A stretch of DNA of 64,000 nt from Sphingomonas sp. Leaf17 (GCF_001421505.1 NZ_LMKL01000001.1:558001-622000), one strand, 5' to 3'; positions 35,386 through 44,968 are shown, numbered from the stretch's first letter. Notes: generated from the sequence alone by a model not told the origin. Program-made: numbers and translations.

Positions 35386-36290
35386 AGGGCAAGCCCCAGA
35401 CGATAGACGCGGTTCGCGTTGCGGCCGAACATCGCCCGCCGCTCGTCCTTGCTGAACTCGGCGACGAGATCATGACAGGTTTCGAGATACCGGTCGATCG
35501 GCGCAAACAGCATGTCGGTCGGCGCGTCACTGGCGAACAGGCAGCGATCCGTGCCGAACAGGTCGATCGCCCCGAGCAGGAACGGCCGCACGCTCTCGGG
35601 CGTCCAGTCACGGGCGATGAAGCCAAGGCCCGACAGCTTGATCGCGACATGCGGCAGCGCGGCGAGCGCACGCAGACCGTTGCGCCACTGCGCGACCCCG
35701 TCAGGATCGGTGATGACCGGCATCCCCAGATGATTGATGATGACCGGAATCTCAGGGTGGCGCGCGATCAGCGGCACCAGACCCGGCATCTGCGCCGGAT
35801 AGCATTGCAGGTCGAACGACAGGCCGTGACGGCCAAGCAGCGCATAACCCGCCTGCCATCGTGCATCCCGCGTCAGATCGCGGGGCGTGTAGCTGCGCTG
35901 CGCATCGCTGTGCCAGTTGATGATGTGGCGGATGCCGCGAACGCGGGAATGCGCGCCTTGCGCGGCCAGCGCCGCCTCCACATCCGGATCGTCCAGCGCC
36001 GCGAACGCGACGATGGCGTCGGGCAGGCCGTGTTCGGCGGCAAGGCCCTCAAGCCAGCGGGTTTCATCCAGCGCCTGCGCGGGGTCGGCCCCGGCATCAA
36101 TATGCACCGCCCCGACGACGTTCCAGCGGGCCAGCGCCGCGCGGTATTCGGCAACCCCGAAATCCCGCGCGATCGCCGCGACACTGCCGTTGGGACCATC
36201 CTCGGCGAACGGCGGCATCAGCCACGGATACCGGATGTGGCCCAGATCCCACAGATGGATATGTGCATCGACGAACGGGATCATGGTCAT
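35382..36290 (-). CDS. lra2: L-rhamnono-lactonase (amidohydrolase family 2)
   Basis: 302 aa TIM-barrel metal hydrolase. An HxH metal motif near the start (VDAHIHLWD, residues 7-15), GIRHIINW, VIINHLGMP and the late FASDAPTD (catalytic Asp) match the aldono-lactonase branch of the amidohydrolases. In this operon it should open L-rhamnono-1,4-lactone to L-rhamnonate, step 2 of the pathway. A start at either 36290 or 36284 is possible. The 48-bp gap to the SDR gene contains no clear terminator. Confidence 0.85.
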   Translation of the reverse strand: MTMIPFVDAHIHLWDLGHIRYPWLMPPFAEDGPNGSVAAIARDFGVAEYRAALARWNVVGAVHIDAGADPAQALDETRWLEGLAAEHGLPDAIVAFAALDDPDVEAALAAQGAHSRVRGIRHIINWHSDAQRSYTPRDLTRDARWQAGYALLGRHGLSFDLQCYPAQMPGLVPLIARHPEIPVIINHLGMPVITDPDGVAQWRNGLRALAALPHVAIKLSGLGFIARDWTPESVRPFLLGAIDLFGTDRCLFASDAPTDMLFAPIDRYLETCHDLVAEFSKDERRAMFGRNANRVYRLGLAL

Positions 36291-36338
36291 CGCCTTCTCC
36301 GGGCCGAGGTGCGGTGTCGTTGCGGGGCGGTCGCGCGC

Positions 36339-37088
36339 CTAGAAGGTCGTCCGTCCCCCAGAGGTGTCGAAGGTGGAGGCGGTCGTGAAGCTGCACTCCT
36401 CGGACGCCATGAAACACACCATCGCCGTCGATTCCGGAATCTCGCCCAGCCGCCCCATCGGGATCTTGCCGCGCATGTAGTCGACCTGGCTCGCCGGCAA
36501 CTGGTCCAGGATCGGGCTTTCGAACGTCGCCGGGGTCAGCGCGTTGGCGATGACGCCCTTGCCCGCCAGTTCCTTACCCAGACTCTTGGTCAGGCCGATC
36601 ACCGCCGCCTTGGTCGCCGAATAGGCGGACGCGTTGGGATTGCCCTCCTTGCCCGCCACCGACGACACATTGACGATGCGACCATAGCCATTAGCCAGCA
36701 TCAGCGGCACGACCGCCTGGCAGCAATAGAACACCCCGTTCAGATTGATGTCGACGACGCGCTTCCAGCTGTCGATCGGGTATTCGTGCACCGGCGCGGT
36801 GGCACCGGTAATGCCCGCCGAGCAGACCAGGATATCAACCTTGCCCAGCACGCCCGCGCTGTCGCTGGCCGCCGCGACGACCGCGTCCACGTCCGACACG
36901 TCAAGCGCGACGACATGATCCGCGCCGACCTCGTCCTTCGCGGTCGCCAGTCTGGCCGGATCGAGATCCCACAGAACGACACGACCGCCCTCGGCGACGA
37001 TCCGCTTCGCCACGTCCTTGCCAAGCCCCGATGCCCCGCCGGTGATGATCGCACAGCGACCGGCAAACCGCCCCCCATAGATGGTCAT
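36339..37088 (-). CDS. lra5: 2-keto-3-deoxy-L-rhamnonate 4-dehydrogenase (SDR)
   Basis: 249 aa. Cofactor motif TGGASGLG (16-23), Ser142/143 and catalytic YSATK (Tyr156, Lys160) are present; the usual NNAG is CSAG (89-92). The C-terminus lacks the common VDGG and ends DTSGGRTTF, a trait of this dehydrogenase group. The neighbours indicate oxidation of L-KDR to 2,4-diketo-3-deoxy-L-rhamnonate, step 4. ATG at 37088 overlaps the FAH-gene stop by 4 bp; an apparent longer frame upstream is FAH shadow. Confidence 0.84.
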   Translation of the reverse strand: MTIYGGRFAGRCAIITGGASGLGKDVAKRIVAEGGRVVLWDLDPARLATAKDEVGADHVVALDVSDVDAVVAAASDSAGVLGKVDILVCSAGITGATAPVHEYPIDSWKRVVDINLNGVFYCCQAVVPLMLANGYGRIVNVSSVAGKEGNPNASAYSATKAAVIGLTKSLGKELAGKGVIANALTPATFESPILDQLPASQVDYMRGKIPMGRLGEIPESTAMVCFMASEECSFTTASTFDTSGGRTTF

Positions 37089-37942
37089 GCGATCGAACCC
37101 TCCCCCAGGTGATGCCATTCGACGACCGACTGGCGCTGCGTACCCAGCCCGGCGATGCCAAGCTCCATGACATCGCCGGCCTTCAGATAGACGGCCTCCG
37201 GCTTCTTGCCCTCGCCGACGCCGGGCGGGGTGCCGGTGATGAGCAGGTCGCCCGGATACAGCGTGATATATTCGCTGACGTAGGAAATAAGCTGCTTCAG
37301 GTCGAAGATCATCGTCTTCGTGTTGCCCGTCTGCATCCGCGCGCCGTTGACGTCGAGGTGCATGGCCAGATCCTGCGCGTCGCCAATCTCGTCCGGCGTC
37401 ACCAACCAGGGACCGACCGGGCAGAATGTGTCGTGGCCCTTGCCCTTGCTCCACTGCGACCCGCGCTGCTTCTGGTTGAAACGTTCGGACACGTCGTTGA
37501 CCAGGACATAGCCGGCGACCTTGTCGAGCGCCGCGTCCTCGGACACGTAGCGGCACGTCCTGCCGATGACGACGCCCAGTTCGACCTCCCAGTCGCCATG
37601 CGTCGATCCACGCGGCAGGACGACGTCGTCGTTCGGGCCGTTCAGGCTGGAGAGCGGCTTCATGAACATCATCGGCTCGGTCGGGATCGGCAGACCCGAT
37701 TCGATCGCATGATCGCGGTAGTTCAGGCCGATCGCGACGATCTTGCCGATGCCCTTGATCGGGACGCCATAGCGCGGCGTGCCCGTGACGACCGGCAATG
37801 CGGCCACATCCGCGGCGCACGCGGTCTTCAGCGTGTCGATCGTCAGGTCGTCGATCAGGCCCGACAGGTCGCGGATCGCGCCTGTATCATCGACGATGCC
37901 GGGCTTTTCCTGGCCGGGTTGGCCGTAGCGGCAGAGCTTCAT
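37085..37942 (-). CDS. lra6: 2,4-diketo-3-deoxy-L-rhamnonate hydrolase (FAH family)
   Basis: 285 aa. Fumarylacetoacetate-hydrolase fold: IGLNYRDHAIESG, PMMFMKPLSSLNGP and the metal-binding GDWEVELGVVIGR are present, followed by GYVLVNDVSER and DLLITGTPPGVG. With the adjacent SDR this identifies the last step of the diketo route, hydrolysis to pyruvate and L-lactate, rather than the aldolase route. Cytoplasmic; no signal peptide. It lies 28 bp after the dehydratase gene. Confidence 0.88.
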   Translation of the reverse strand: MKLCRYGQPGQEKPGIVDDTGAIRDLSGLIDDLTIDTLKTACAADVAALPVVTGTPRYGVPIKGIGKIVAIGLNYRDHAIESGLPIPTEPMMFMKPLSSLNGPNDDVVLPRGSTHGDWEVELGVVIGRTCRYVSEDAALDKVAGYVLVNDVSERFNQKQRGSQWSKGKGHDTFCPVGPWLVTPDEIGDAQDLAMHLDVNGARMQTGNTKTMIFDLKQLISYVSEYITLYPGDLLITGTPPGVGEGKKPEAVYLKAGDVMELGIAGLGTQRQSVVEWHHLGEGSIA

Positions 37943-37970
37943 GCGGGATCTTTCGGAAAGAGATACATCA

Positions 37971-39170
37971 TCAATGCGTGTACGGGCGGTGCATCGGAAT
38001 ATCGGGATTCAGGGTGACGCCGAACCCCGGCGCATCGAGCGCGCTTACCTTCATCCGACCGTTCTGCGGCACCGGTTCGCCCAGCAACTGGGGCGCGAAC
38101 ATCGGCACCACCTCGGTCGGCCCGGGATGCATCATCAGGAACTCCGCGAACGGCGAATTGTGGCGGGTAACGACGAAGTGATAGCTGTAGACCGACGACC
38201 CGTGCGGCACGACCATCTTGCCGTGCGCATCCGCCAAGGCCGAGATCTTGAGCAGTTCGGTAACACCGCCGCACCAGCCGACATCGGGCTGGATGATGTC
38301 GCAGCAATCCATCTCCAGCAGCATACGGAAGCCCCAGCGCGTCGCCTCATGCTCACCGGTGGTGACCAGCATCCCCTTGGGCACGTTGCGCTTCAGTTCG
38401 GCATAACCCCAGTAATCGTCGGGGCTGATCGCTTCCTCGATCCACTTCAGGCCGTGCTCGTGCGCGGCGATCGCCAGACGGGTGGCGTAATCGACGTCGA
38501 GCGCCATCCAGCAATCGAGCATCAGCCAGAAATCATCGCCGCACTTCGCGCGCATGTCGGCAATCATCGCGATATTCTTCTTCATGCCCTCAGGCCCCTC
38601 GGCGGGACCATGGTGGAGCGGCATCTTGCCGCCGATGAAGCCCAGATCCTTCGCGATGTCGGGCCGCGCGCCGGTCGCATAGAATTGCAGTTCGTAGCGC
38701 ACCGCACCGCCAAGCAGGTGATAAACCGGCTCCTGCCGCAGCTTGCCGAGCAGATCCCACAGCGCGAGATCGACGCCGGAAATCGCGTTTACGACCAGCC
38801 CCTTGCGGCCATAATACTGGGTCGAGAAATACATCTGGTCCCAGATCTTCTCATATTCGGTCGGCGACCGGCCCTCCAGAAAGCGGGCCAGGTGCTTTTC
38901 GACGATGAACGCCGCCGGCTCGCCGCCCGTCGTCACCGCGAAGCCGACCGTGCCGTCCTCCGCCTCGATCTCGACGACCAGCGTGCCAAGCACGTTGATG
39001 CCGAAACTCTGCCGCGACTGGCGATATTCGGGATAGCGGCTCATCGGCGTGGCGATGTGATCGTCGATCCAGTGGCCTGCGCCCTGATCGTGATAATCCG
39101 CGCCGCCGCCACGGACGACGAACGCCCGGACGTGCTTGATCTTCGGCAAAGTCACAACCGCCACCCTCAA
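37971..39170 (-). CDS. lra3: L-rhamnonate dehydratase (enolase superfamily)
   Basis: 399 aa. It dehydrates L-rhamnonate to 2-keto-3-deoxy-L-rhamnonate. Family markers: [18 protein letters not shown] in the capping domain, then metal ligands in [17 protein letters not shown] and [12 protein letters not shown], and the His base in [12 protein letters not shown]. The wording closely follows RhmD-type dehydratases. It is the first gene of the minus-strand operon and is divergent from the 39600 receptor, sharing a 429-bp control region with it. Confidence 0.93.
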   Translation of the reverse strand: MRVAVVTLPKIKHVRAFVVRGGGADYHDQGAGHWIDDHIATPMSRYPEYRQSRQSFGINVLGTLVVEIEAEDGTVGFAVTTGGEPAAFIVEKHLARFLEGRSPTEYEKIWDQMYFSTQYYGRKGLVVNAISGVDLALWDLLGKLRQEPVYHLLGGAVRYELQFYATGARPDIAKDLGFIGGKMPLHHGPAEGPEGMKKNIAMIADMRAKCGDDFWLMLDCWMALDVDYATRLAIAAHEHGLKWIEEAISPDDYWGYAELKRNVPKGMLVTTGEHEATRWGFRMLLEMDCCDIIQPDVGWCGGVTELLKISALADAHGKMVVPHGSSVYSYHFVVTRHNSPFAEFLMMHPGPTEVVPMFAPQLLGEPVPQNGRMKVSALDAPGFGVTLNPDIPMHRPYTH

Positions 39171-39599
39171 CGCTCCTCATCCCCCATGCCCCAAGCGAGG
39201 CACGTCACCTGCATCGTCGAGCGATCTCCGCGTGTTGCCCGCCGCGACCCCGATCCGTCGGGTAACGTGGCACGATCACGCGACACTCGATAATGTGTTT
39301 CATCTCATTTTGTGGGATAGGCAACTACTTGATGAGAATGTCCGCGTCAAACGCAGACTTGGTCTGCAAAACCGAAATCGCCCGCCGGGTATGCGCGGCG
39401 CGACGATGCGATGTGGCCGGACAATCGGGGAACACCGGAGGCTGACCCACCCTGTGCCGGATAGTCCCGGTGCCGTCGTCACCAGAAGCACGGTGAAAAA
39501 CTACTAGAGCCACTTGACGAATCTATGCTATGTGGTTGCGTGTCTTACAATGTGGAAAACCACACAAGACGGTTTCCATGCATACAGGGGAGGATATCC
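39171..39599. promoter_or_regulatory. Divergent control region, rhamnose operon and TonB receptor
   Basis: This 429-bp gap holds no gene I can support. It has AT-rich stretches at 39290-39350 and 39490-39570, and clustered half-sites: CTATGTGG (39528-39535), ACAATGTGG (39547-39555) and the inverted repeat TGTGG-AAAA-CCACA (39551-39564). The receptor ribosome site is AGGGGAGG (39587-39594). The layout suggests coordinated control in both directions. Confidence 0.55.
39545..39564 (+). promoter_or_regulatory. Candidate operator cluster upstream of the 39600 receptor
   Basis: TTACAATGTGG is followed directly by an inverted repeat TGTGG-AAAA-CCACA. The ACAATGTGG core is shared with 18327-18335, and a nearby CTATGTGG with the rhaM site. 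It lies 36-55 bases before the start codon, where a regulator would block or aid initiation. Confidence 0.4.
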
Positions 39600-42581
39600 A
39601 TGAATCATCCACAGCTCGCGACCCGAATCCGTAGCGGCGCGTCCCTGCTGGCGCTGTTGTCGGCCGGGTTCGCCGCCAGCGTATCCGCGCAGCAGACGCC
39701 TCCCCCGCCCGCACCGCCCGCCGGCCAGACGCCATCATCCGCCGAGGTTCCGGCCGACGCGGCCGACATGACCGATATCGTGGTCACCGGCTTCCGCGCG
39801 TCGCTGAGCACCGCGATCAACCAGAAGCGCAACGAAACCGCCGCGATCGACAGCATCGTCGCCGAGGATATCGGCAAGTTTCCCGATTCCAACCTGGCCG
39901 AATCGATGCAGCGTATTCCCGGCGTCGCCCTGGCGCGCGGCGATGGCGGCGAGGGTCGCAACATCTCGGTCCGTGGTCTTGGCGCGGCGTTCACGCGCGT
40001 CCGCATCAACGGCATGGAGGGCACGTCGCAGACCGGATCGTCCGACATCTACGGCGGTGGCAACAACGGCCGCAGCTTCGATTTCAACGTCTTTCCAACC
40101 GAAATCTTCTCGTCGCTGGCGGTGCGCAAGACCCCGTCCGCCGATGTGGAGGAAGGCTCGCTTGGCGCCACGGTCGACCTGTCCGCGCCGAAACCGCTCG
40201 ACGGCAAGCAGGACTTCACGCTCAGCGCGACCGTGCGCGGCGTCTACAGCGAACTGGCCAAGAAGGTGAACCCGCGCGCGTCGCTGCTGGTCGCGAAGAA
40301 GTTTGCCGACGGGCGGTTCGGTATCCTCGGCTCGGTCGCCTATCAGGAACGCGACATCCGCGAGGTCGGTTATTCGGCGGTCGATATCCTGTCCGCCAAC
40401 ACCAACGGGCTGTTCTGTTCGCCGGTCGGCTTCGCGCCGGCCACGCCCGCGATCGGCAGCAAGGGGGCCGACGCCGCGAACTGCTATCCCGGCACGCCGC
40501 GGACCAGCACGACGGCGGCGTTCAACACCGTGCTGGCCGCGCGCCGCCCCGACCTGCCCAATACCGCGGGCAGCGGCGCGTTCTTCCCGCGCATCCCGCG
40601 CTACCTGAATTCCGAACAGAAGCAGAAGCGGATCGGTGGCACGCTGAGTTTCCAGTTCCAGCCTGACGACGCGACCGACATCTCGCTCGACCTGCTCTAC
40701 TCGCGCTTCCATGTCGTGCGCCGCGACAATTATATCGAGGCCATCTCGTTCGGGCGGTCGGCCGCGAACAACGGCCAGCCGGTGACGTCGATCAAGGATG
40801 TGCAACTGACGCCGCAGGGCGGGCTGGTCTACGGCGTGTTTGACGGCGTCGACGTCCGTTCCGAAGGGCTGGTCGACGATTTCACCTCGACGTTCAAGCA
40901 GGCCAATCTCAACCTGAAGCACGATTTCAACGACCGTTTCAGCGTCACCGCGCTGTTCGGGCTGAACGAGGCGAAGTCGTTCGGCAAGCAACGCTTCCAG
41001 TATTTCATGGATGCGTTGGACACACCCAATTTCTCGATCGACTATCGCGACGGCAACGATACGCCCAAGCTCGGCTTCGGCTTTGACGTGTCCGATCCCA
41101 CGCGCTTCAACTATGCCCCGCCGCTGGCCGATGGCACGGTGCGCGGCGGCTACAGTTTCCAGGCGCGTCCGTCGACCAACACGAACAACGGGCTGACCGC
41201 CGAGACCAACCTGCAATGGAAGGTCGCCGACGTCCTCACGCTGAAAGGCGGCGGCCAGTATCGCCGCAGCGACTTCACGCTGCGCAACGTCATCCCGTTC
41301 ACCGCCGACACGATCACCCGCGCCCTGCCGGCCGGCACGACGCTGTCCAGCATCACGAACCAGATTACCGGCGTCGACGCGCTGTGGGGCAATGGCGCAC
41401 CGGCCAGCTGGGCGTCACTGGATCCGAACAAGCTCATCAGCACGTTCAATCTCGATGCGACACGCTATTGCGGCACCGAGTGCGGGGCACAGTCCAGCCG
41501 CGTGCTGGAGGAAGTGACCTCCGTCTATGCGATGGCCGCCTTTGATCTGGACGACCGGCTCGGCGGCATCGGGGTTCGCGGCGATGCGGGCGTTCGTTAT
41601 GTCCACACCGACCAGCTGTCGTCCGGCTTCATCTCGGCCGCGCTGGCCGGTTCGCCGACCGGCGTGACGGGTCGGTTCGCCACCGCGAACAAGCAGTACA
41701 GCGATTGGCTGCCGTCGGGCAATCTGGTGATCGAACCGGTCGAGGATCTGCTGTTCCGCTTCTCGGGCGCAAAGGTGCTGGCGCGTCCCGAACTCGGCGT
41801 GCTGACCCCGACCAGCGGCGTCAACGCGGTGACCCGCAACGGCAGCATCCAGAACCCGCAGCTCGACCCGATCCGCGCCAACACCTTCGATGCGGCGATC
41901 GAATGGTATTTCCGTCCCGGTGCGCTGCTGTCCGCCGCGTTCTTCTACAAGGATCTGAAATCCTACGTCCAGAACGTCAACACGCTCGTGCCGTTCAGCG
42001 ACCTCGGCCTGCCGAACGAGTTGCTGGCCGGCACCAACACGCTGCCAAGCGAGCTGTTCACCATCGCGCAGCCGCTGAACACGCCGGGCGGCCCGTTGAA
42101 GGGGATCGAGGTCAACGCGCAGGTGCCGTTCACCTTCCTGCCGGGGTTCCTGAAGAACTTCGGTGCGCTGGCCAACTACACGCGCGTCACCTCGCGGATC
42201 AATTACATCCTCGCCAGCGTCAACGGCGTGCCGACCGTCACCACCACCGCCAACCTGATCGGCCTGTCAAAGAACACCGGGTCGGGCACGCTGTATTATG
42301 AGGACAACCGGTTCAGCATCCGCGGCACCGCCAATTACCGCGACGGGTTCATTCGTGGCATTCCGGCCTCGCCCGGCAGCGACCTTCAGGGCAATGACAG
42401 CACGCTGTTCGTCGATGCCTCGGCCTCGCTGGCGTTGACCGATACGATCAAGCTGATCGTCGAGGGGACCAACCTGACCGATGAACAGAACCGGCTCTAC
42501 ACCGACAGCGTCCGCCAGGACACGCTGTTCCAGACCCGGATCGGACGGACGATCACCTTCGGGGTAAACGTCAAACTGTGA
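39600..42581 (+). CDS. TonB-dependent receptor (sugar-type, full length)
   Basis: 993 aa. The signal peptide ends near SVSAQ (residue 31), followed by a Pro-rich linker, TonB-box-like TDIVVTGFR, the plug (SIVAEDIGKFPDSNLAESMQ, then RIPGVALARGDGGEGRNISV) and a barrel ending RTITFGVNVKL. The plug text is typical of the large carbohydrate-type receptors of sphingomonads. It is divergent from the rhamnose operon and therefore probably imports RG-I or other rhamnose-containing oligosaccharides. The ATG at 39600 has GGGGAGG upstream; the longer frame from 39525 lacks such a site. Confidence 0.93.
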   Translation: MNHPQLATRIRSGASLLALLSAGFAASVSAQQTPPPPAPPAGQTPSSAEVPADAADMTDIVVTGFRASLSTAINQKRNETAAIDSIVAEDIGKFPDSNLAESMQRIPGVALARGDGGEGRNISVRGLGAAFTRVRINGMEGTSQTGSSDIYGGGNNGRSFDFNVFPTEIFSSLAVRKTPSADVEEGSLGATVDLSAPKPLDGKQDFTLSATVRGVYSELAKKVNPRASLLVAKKFADGRFGILGSVAYQERDIREVGYSAVDILSANTNGLFCSPVGFAPATPAIGSKGADAANCYPGTPRTSTTAAFNTVLAARRPDLPNTAGSGAFFPRIPRYLNSEQKQKRIGGTLSFQFQPDDATDISLDLLYSRFHVVRRDNYIEAISFGRSAANNGQPVTSIKDVQLTPQGGLVYGVFDGVDVRSEGLVDDFTSTFKQANLNLKHDFNDRFSVTALFGLNEAKSFGKQRFQYFMDALDTPNFSIDYRDGNDTPKLGFGFDVSDPTRFNYAPPLADGTVRGGYSFQARPSTNTNNGLTAETNLQWKVADVLTLKGGGQYRRSDFTLRNVIPFTADTITRALPAGTTLSSITNQITGVDALWGNGAPASWASLDPNKLISTFNLDATRYCGTECGAQSSRVLEEVTSVYAMAAFDLDDRLGGIGVRGDAGVRYVHTDQLSSGFISAALAGSPTGVTGRFATANKQYSDWLPSGNLVIEPVEDLLFRFSGAKVLARPELGVLTPTSGVNAVTRNGSIQNPQLDPIRANTFDAAIEWYFRPGALLSAAFFYKDLKSYVQNVNTLVPFSDLGLPNELLAGTNTLPSELFTIAQPLNTPGGPLKGIEVNAQVPFTFLPGFLKNFGALANYTRVTSRINYILASVNGVPTVTTTANLIGLSKNTGSGTLYYEDNRFSIRGTANYRDGFIRGIPASPGSDLQGNDSTLFVDASASLALTDTIKLIVEGTNLTDEQNRLYTDSVRQDTLFQTRIGRTITFGVNVKL

Positions 42582-42593
42582 TCCGGAACGGCT

Positions 42594-42617
42594 GCGATCA
42601 TCGCCGTTGATGATCGC
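42594..42617. terminator. Hairpin between convergent genes
   Basis: GCGATCATC (42594-42602) and GATGATCGC (42609-42617) form a perfect 9-bp stem with a 6-base loop, 12 bp after the receptor stop and 32 bp from the end of the convergent esterase. It lacks a T-run; it may be a bidirectional terminator or 3'-end stabiliser. Confidence 0.45.
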
Positions 42618-42649
42618 GCCGGGACAGATGGCATGCGCCTGTTACGGGA

Positions 42650-43606
42650 TCAGGCGGACGGCACCGCTGGCGCGGCCAGCGTTCGACCGATCCATCGGTC
42701 GAACAGGACCGGCCAGTCCGACCCCGGCAGACTGGCGGCCAGGTAGCTGGGGCCGAAGCCGTGCCCGCCCTCCTGCAGGAAATGCGCCTCGACGGGCACT
42801 CTTGCCTCCCGCGCGGCAACCAGCATCGCCATCGGTTCGCTGAAGGGCACGACCGGATCGTCGATGGCGTGGACGATGAAGATCGGCGGCGTGTCGCGTC
42901 CGACCCGCCGGACCGGATCGAACCGGGCGGCCGGGCCGGTGCCGACCCGCATCAGGTCGGCGGACGTGACGGGATAGACCAGCCCCGCAAAGGCCGGTCG
43001 GGCGTTCTGCCGATCGGTCGCGTCGACGGGGGCATAGACCGGATCGTTCCACGCGGTCGCGATCGACGCCGCAAGCAGGCCGCCGGCCGAAAAGCCGACC
43101 ACACCCAGTTTTTCGGGCATGATGCCATAGCGTCCGGCATTGGCGCGGATCAGCCGCATGGCCCGTTGCGCGTCCTGCAACGGCACGTCCTGGGGATTGG
43201 CCCAGCCCTCGCCGGGCAACCGGTAGCCCAGCACGAACACGGTGATGCCAAGCGGGTTGAAGGTCCGGGCGACGTTGATGCCCTCGTTCTCGACCGAGAT
43301 GAACTGATATCCCCCGCCCGGTATCGACAGCAGCGCCCGGCCGTCCGGATTGGCGGGACGAAACACGCCCACCACCGGCTGTGCGATGCCCCGCAGCCAC
43401 AATTCCCGCCGGGGTGCCCGACCGTTCATGGTGAAATTGGGCCGTGGCAGGACTTTCGGCGCATTCGGCGGACGATCGGGCCATAGCGCGAAATGGTCGG
43501 CCGGCGGCCATGTCGTCGCCACCTCCTGCGCCACGGCCTGTCCAGCCGCCGACGCTGCAGCGACACCGATTGCCCCACCCAATATCGCGCGGCGATCCAG
43601 TTCCAT
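42650..43606 (-). CDS. Alpha/beta hydrolase, exported carbohydrate esterase-like
   Basis: 318 aa. Tat-like start (MELDRRAILGGAIGVAAASA) with cleavage near AVAQE. SIPGGGYQF gives the oxyanion hole (94-102), GFSAGG the nucleophile Ser173, IDDPVVP the acid and GGHGFG the His. It resembles the 13907 esterase (both share LQDAQRAMR) and is probably a paralogue. The start at 43606 is chosen because the signal begins there; earlier in-frame codons lie in the promoter region. Likely deacetylates pectin or hemicellulose fragments taken up by the neighbouring receptor. Confidence 0.82.
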   Translation of the reverse strand: MELDRRAILGGAIGVAAASAAGQAVAQEVATTWPPADHFALWPDRPPNAPKVLPRPNFTMNGRAPRRELWLRGIAQPVVGVFRPANPDGRALLSIPGGGYQFISVENEGINVARTFNPLGITVFVLGYRLPGEGWANPQDVPLQDAQRAMRLIRANAGRYGIMPEKLGVVGFSAGGLLAASIATAWNDPVYAPVDATDRQNARPAFAGLVYPVTSADLMRVGTGPAARFDPVRRVGRDTPPIFIVHAIDDPVVPFSEPMAMLVAAREARVPVEAHFLQEGGHGFGPSYLAASLPGSDWPVLFDRWIGRTLAAPAVPSA

Positions 43607-43770
43607 GTCCGTCCTCTCCAGGGCCTGTCGACCTGCGCCAGTGACGGCGGTGGTCCGATTATGGCGGCAGTCTATCGGACAAGGGCGATGGTGCAACCGC
43701 AACGAACGGCCCAGCGAGGACGCGGACCGAATTGACAGGGCGATGATCGCCCCTTACCGCGCTATTGCGA

Positions 43771-43782
43771 GTTGATATCAAC
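43771..43782. promoter_or_regulatory. 12-bp palindrome upstream of the iron-uptake operon
   Basis: GTTGATATCAAC is a perfect palindrome 20 bases before the ATG of the PepSY gene, in a 195-bp divergent gap. Its position suits an operator, for example of an iron regulator, but it is too short to assign. Confidence 0.3.
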
Positions 43783-43801
43783 GGTCCGGCTGTTTTTCTT
43801 C

Positions 43802-44968
43802 ATGACGAGTTCCTCGATCCGTACGTGGTACCTCGTGCACAAATGGACCAGCCTGATCTGCACGATCTTCCTGCTGATGCTGTGCGTGACGGGGCTGCCG
43901 CTGATCTTCAGCGACGAGATCGACCGGCTGGGCGGTGGCCAAGGCCGGTTCGGGATGCCGGGGGTCGGATCATCCGGCAACGCCCCCGGCCTGCTGTCGC
44001 TCGACACGATGATGACCAGGGCACTGGCCGCGCGTCCGGGCGAAGTGCCGCTGTTCATGGCGTTCGACAACGACCAGCCGTCGATGACCATCACCACCGG
44101 CCCGACGCCCGACGCCCCCGCCGCGCAGATGACGACCATGACCTTCGACCGGTCGACCGGCGGATTCCTGAGCCAGGAGGACGGCGGCGGTGTGATGCAT
44201 GTCCTGCTGGATCTGCACACCGACCTGTTCCTGGGGCTGCCCGGCATGTTGTTTCTGGGCGCGATGGGGGCGCTGTTCGTGGCCGCGCTCGTCTCCGGCG
44301 TGGTGCTGTACGCGCCGTTCATGCGCAAGCTTGCCTTCGGCACGCTGCGAACGTCGCGCAGCGCGCGGCTCAAGTGGCTCGACTATCACAACCTGCTTGG
44401 CGTGGTCGCGCTGGCCTGGATGACGGTGGTCGGTGTCACCGGGGTCATCAACACGCTGGAAAAGCCGATCAACGCGCTGTGGCAACGGGGCGAGCTGACG
44501 GCGATGACGCGGGCCTATGCCGGCAAGGCCGCCCTGCCGCCGGCGGGCTACGGATCGCTCGACACCGCCATGGCCGCCGCGCGCAAGGCGCTGCCGGGCA
44601 ACAATCCGCAATTCATCGGCTTTCCCGGTGGCAGTTTCAGCTCCCGCCATCATTACGCGGTGTTCTTTCAGGGCGACACGCCGCTGACACAGCATCTGCT
44701 GACGCCGGCACTCATCGACGCCGAAACCGGCACCTTCACCACCGCACGCTCGATGCCGTGGTACAACAAGGCGCTCTCGCTCTCCCGCCCGCTGCACTTC
44801 GGTGACTATGGCGGTCTGCCGCTCAAGATCCTGTGGGCGGTGCTGGATATCTTCACGATCGTCGTGCTGGCTACGGGGTTGTACCTGTGGCTCGGCAAGC
44901 GCCGCGCCTCGGCGGCCGCGCATGTCCGCGAAGTCGAGACCGGCGGCTTGGCCGTGCCCGCGGAATGA
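43802..44968 (+). CDS. PepSY-associated transmembrane protein (iron-reductase type)
   Basis: 388 aa. Four or so membrane helices: one directly after the start (SLICTIFLLMLCVTGLPLIF), one with LFLGLPGMLFLGAMGALFVA, one after LKWLDYHNLLG and one at the C-terminus (ILWAVLDIFTIVVLATGLYL). HKW near the start, LDLHTDLF and DYHNLLG supply conserved His residues, as in PepSY_TM proteins that pair with siderophore receptors and are thought to reduce iron. The ATG at 43802 is preferred; a TTG at 43772 is in frame but lies inside the palindrome. ATGA overlap with the next gene. Confidence 0.83.
   Translation: MTSSSIRTWYLVHKWTSLICTIFLLMLCVTGLPLIFSDEIDRLGGGQGRFGMPGVGSSGNAPGLLSLDTMMTRALAARPGEVPLFMAFDNDQPSMTITTGPTPDAPAAQMTTMTFDRSTGGFLSQEDGGGVMHVLLDLHTDLFLGLPGMLFLGAMGALFVAALVSGVVLYAPFMRKLAFGTLRTSRSARLKWLDYHNLLGVVALAWMTVVGVTGVINTLEKPINALWQRGELTAMTRAYAGKAALPPAGYGSLDTAMAAARKALPGNNPQFIGFPGGSFSSRHHYAVFFQGDTPLTQHLLTPALIDAETGTFTTARSMPWYNKALSLSRPLHFGDYGGLPLKILWAVLDIFTIVVLATGLYLWLGKRRASAAAHVREVETGGLAVPAE

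Noticed and set aside
33242..35671. GH43 as part of an 809-residue fusion
   Set aside because: The upstream part of the frame overlaps RhaT and the lactonase; a signal peptide and ATGA overlap place the true GH43 start at 34321.
39340..39385. tRNA-like stretch (CTTGGTCTGCAAAACC)
   Set aside because: No acceptor stem, D arm or T arm could be built around it.
39136..39507. 123-codon frame in the divergent rhamnose control region
   Set aside because: No ribosome site, no recognisable domain, and it covers likely promoter elements of both flanking genes.
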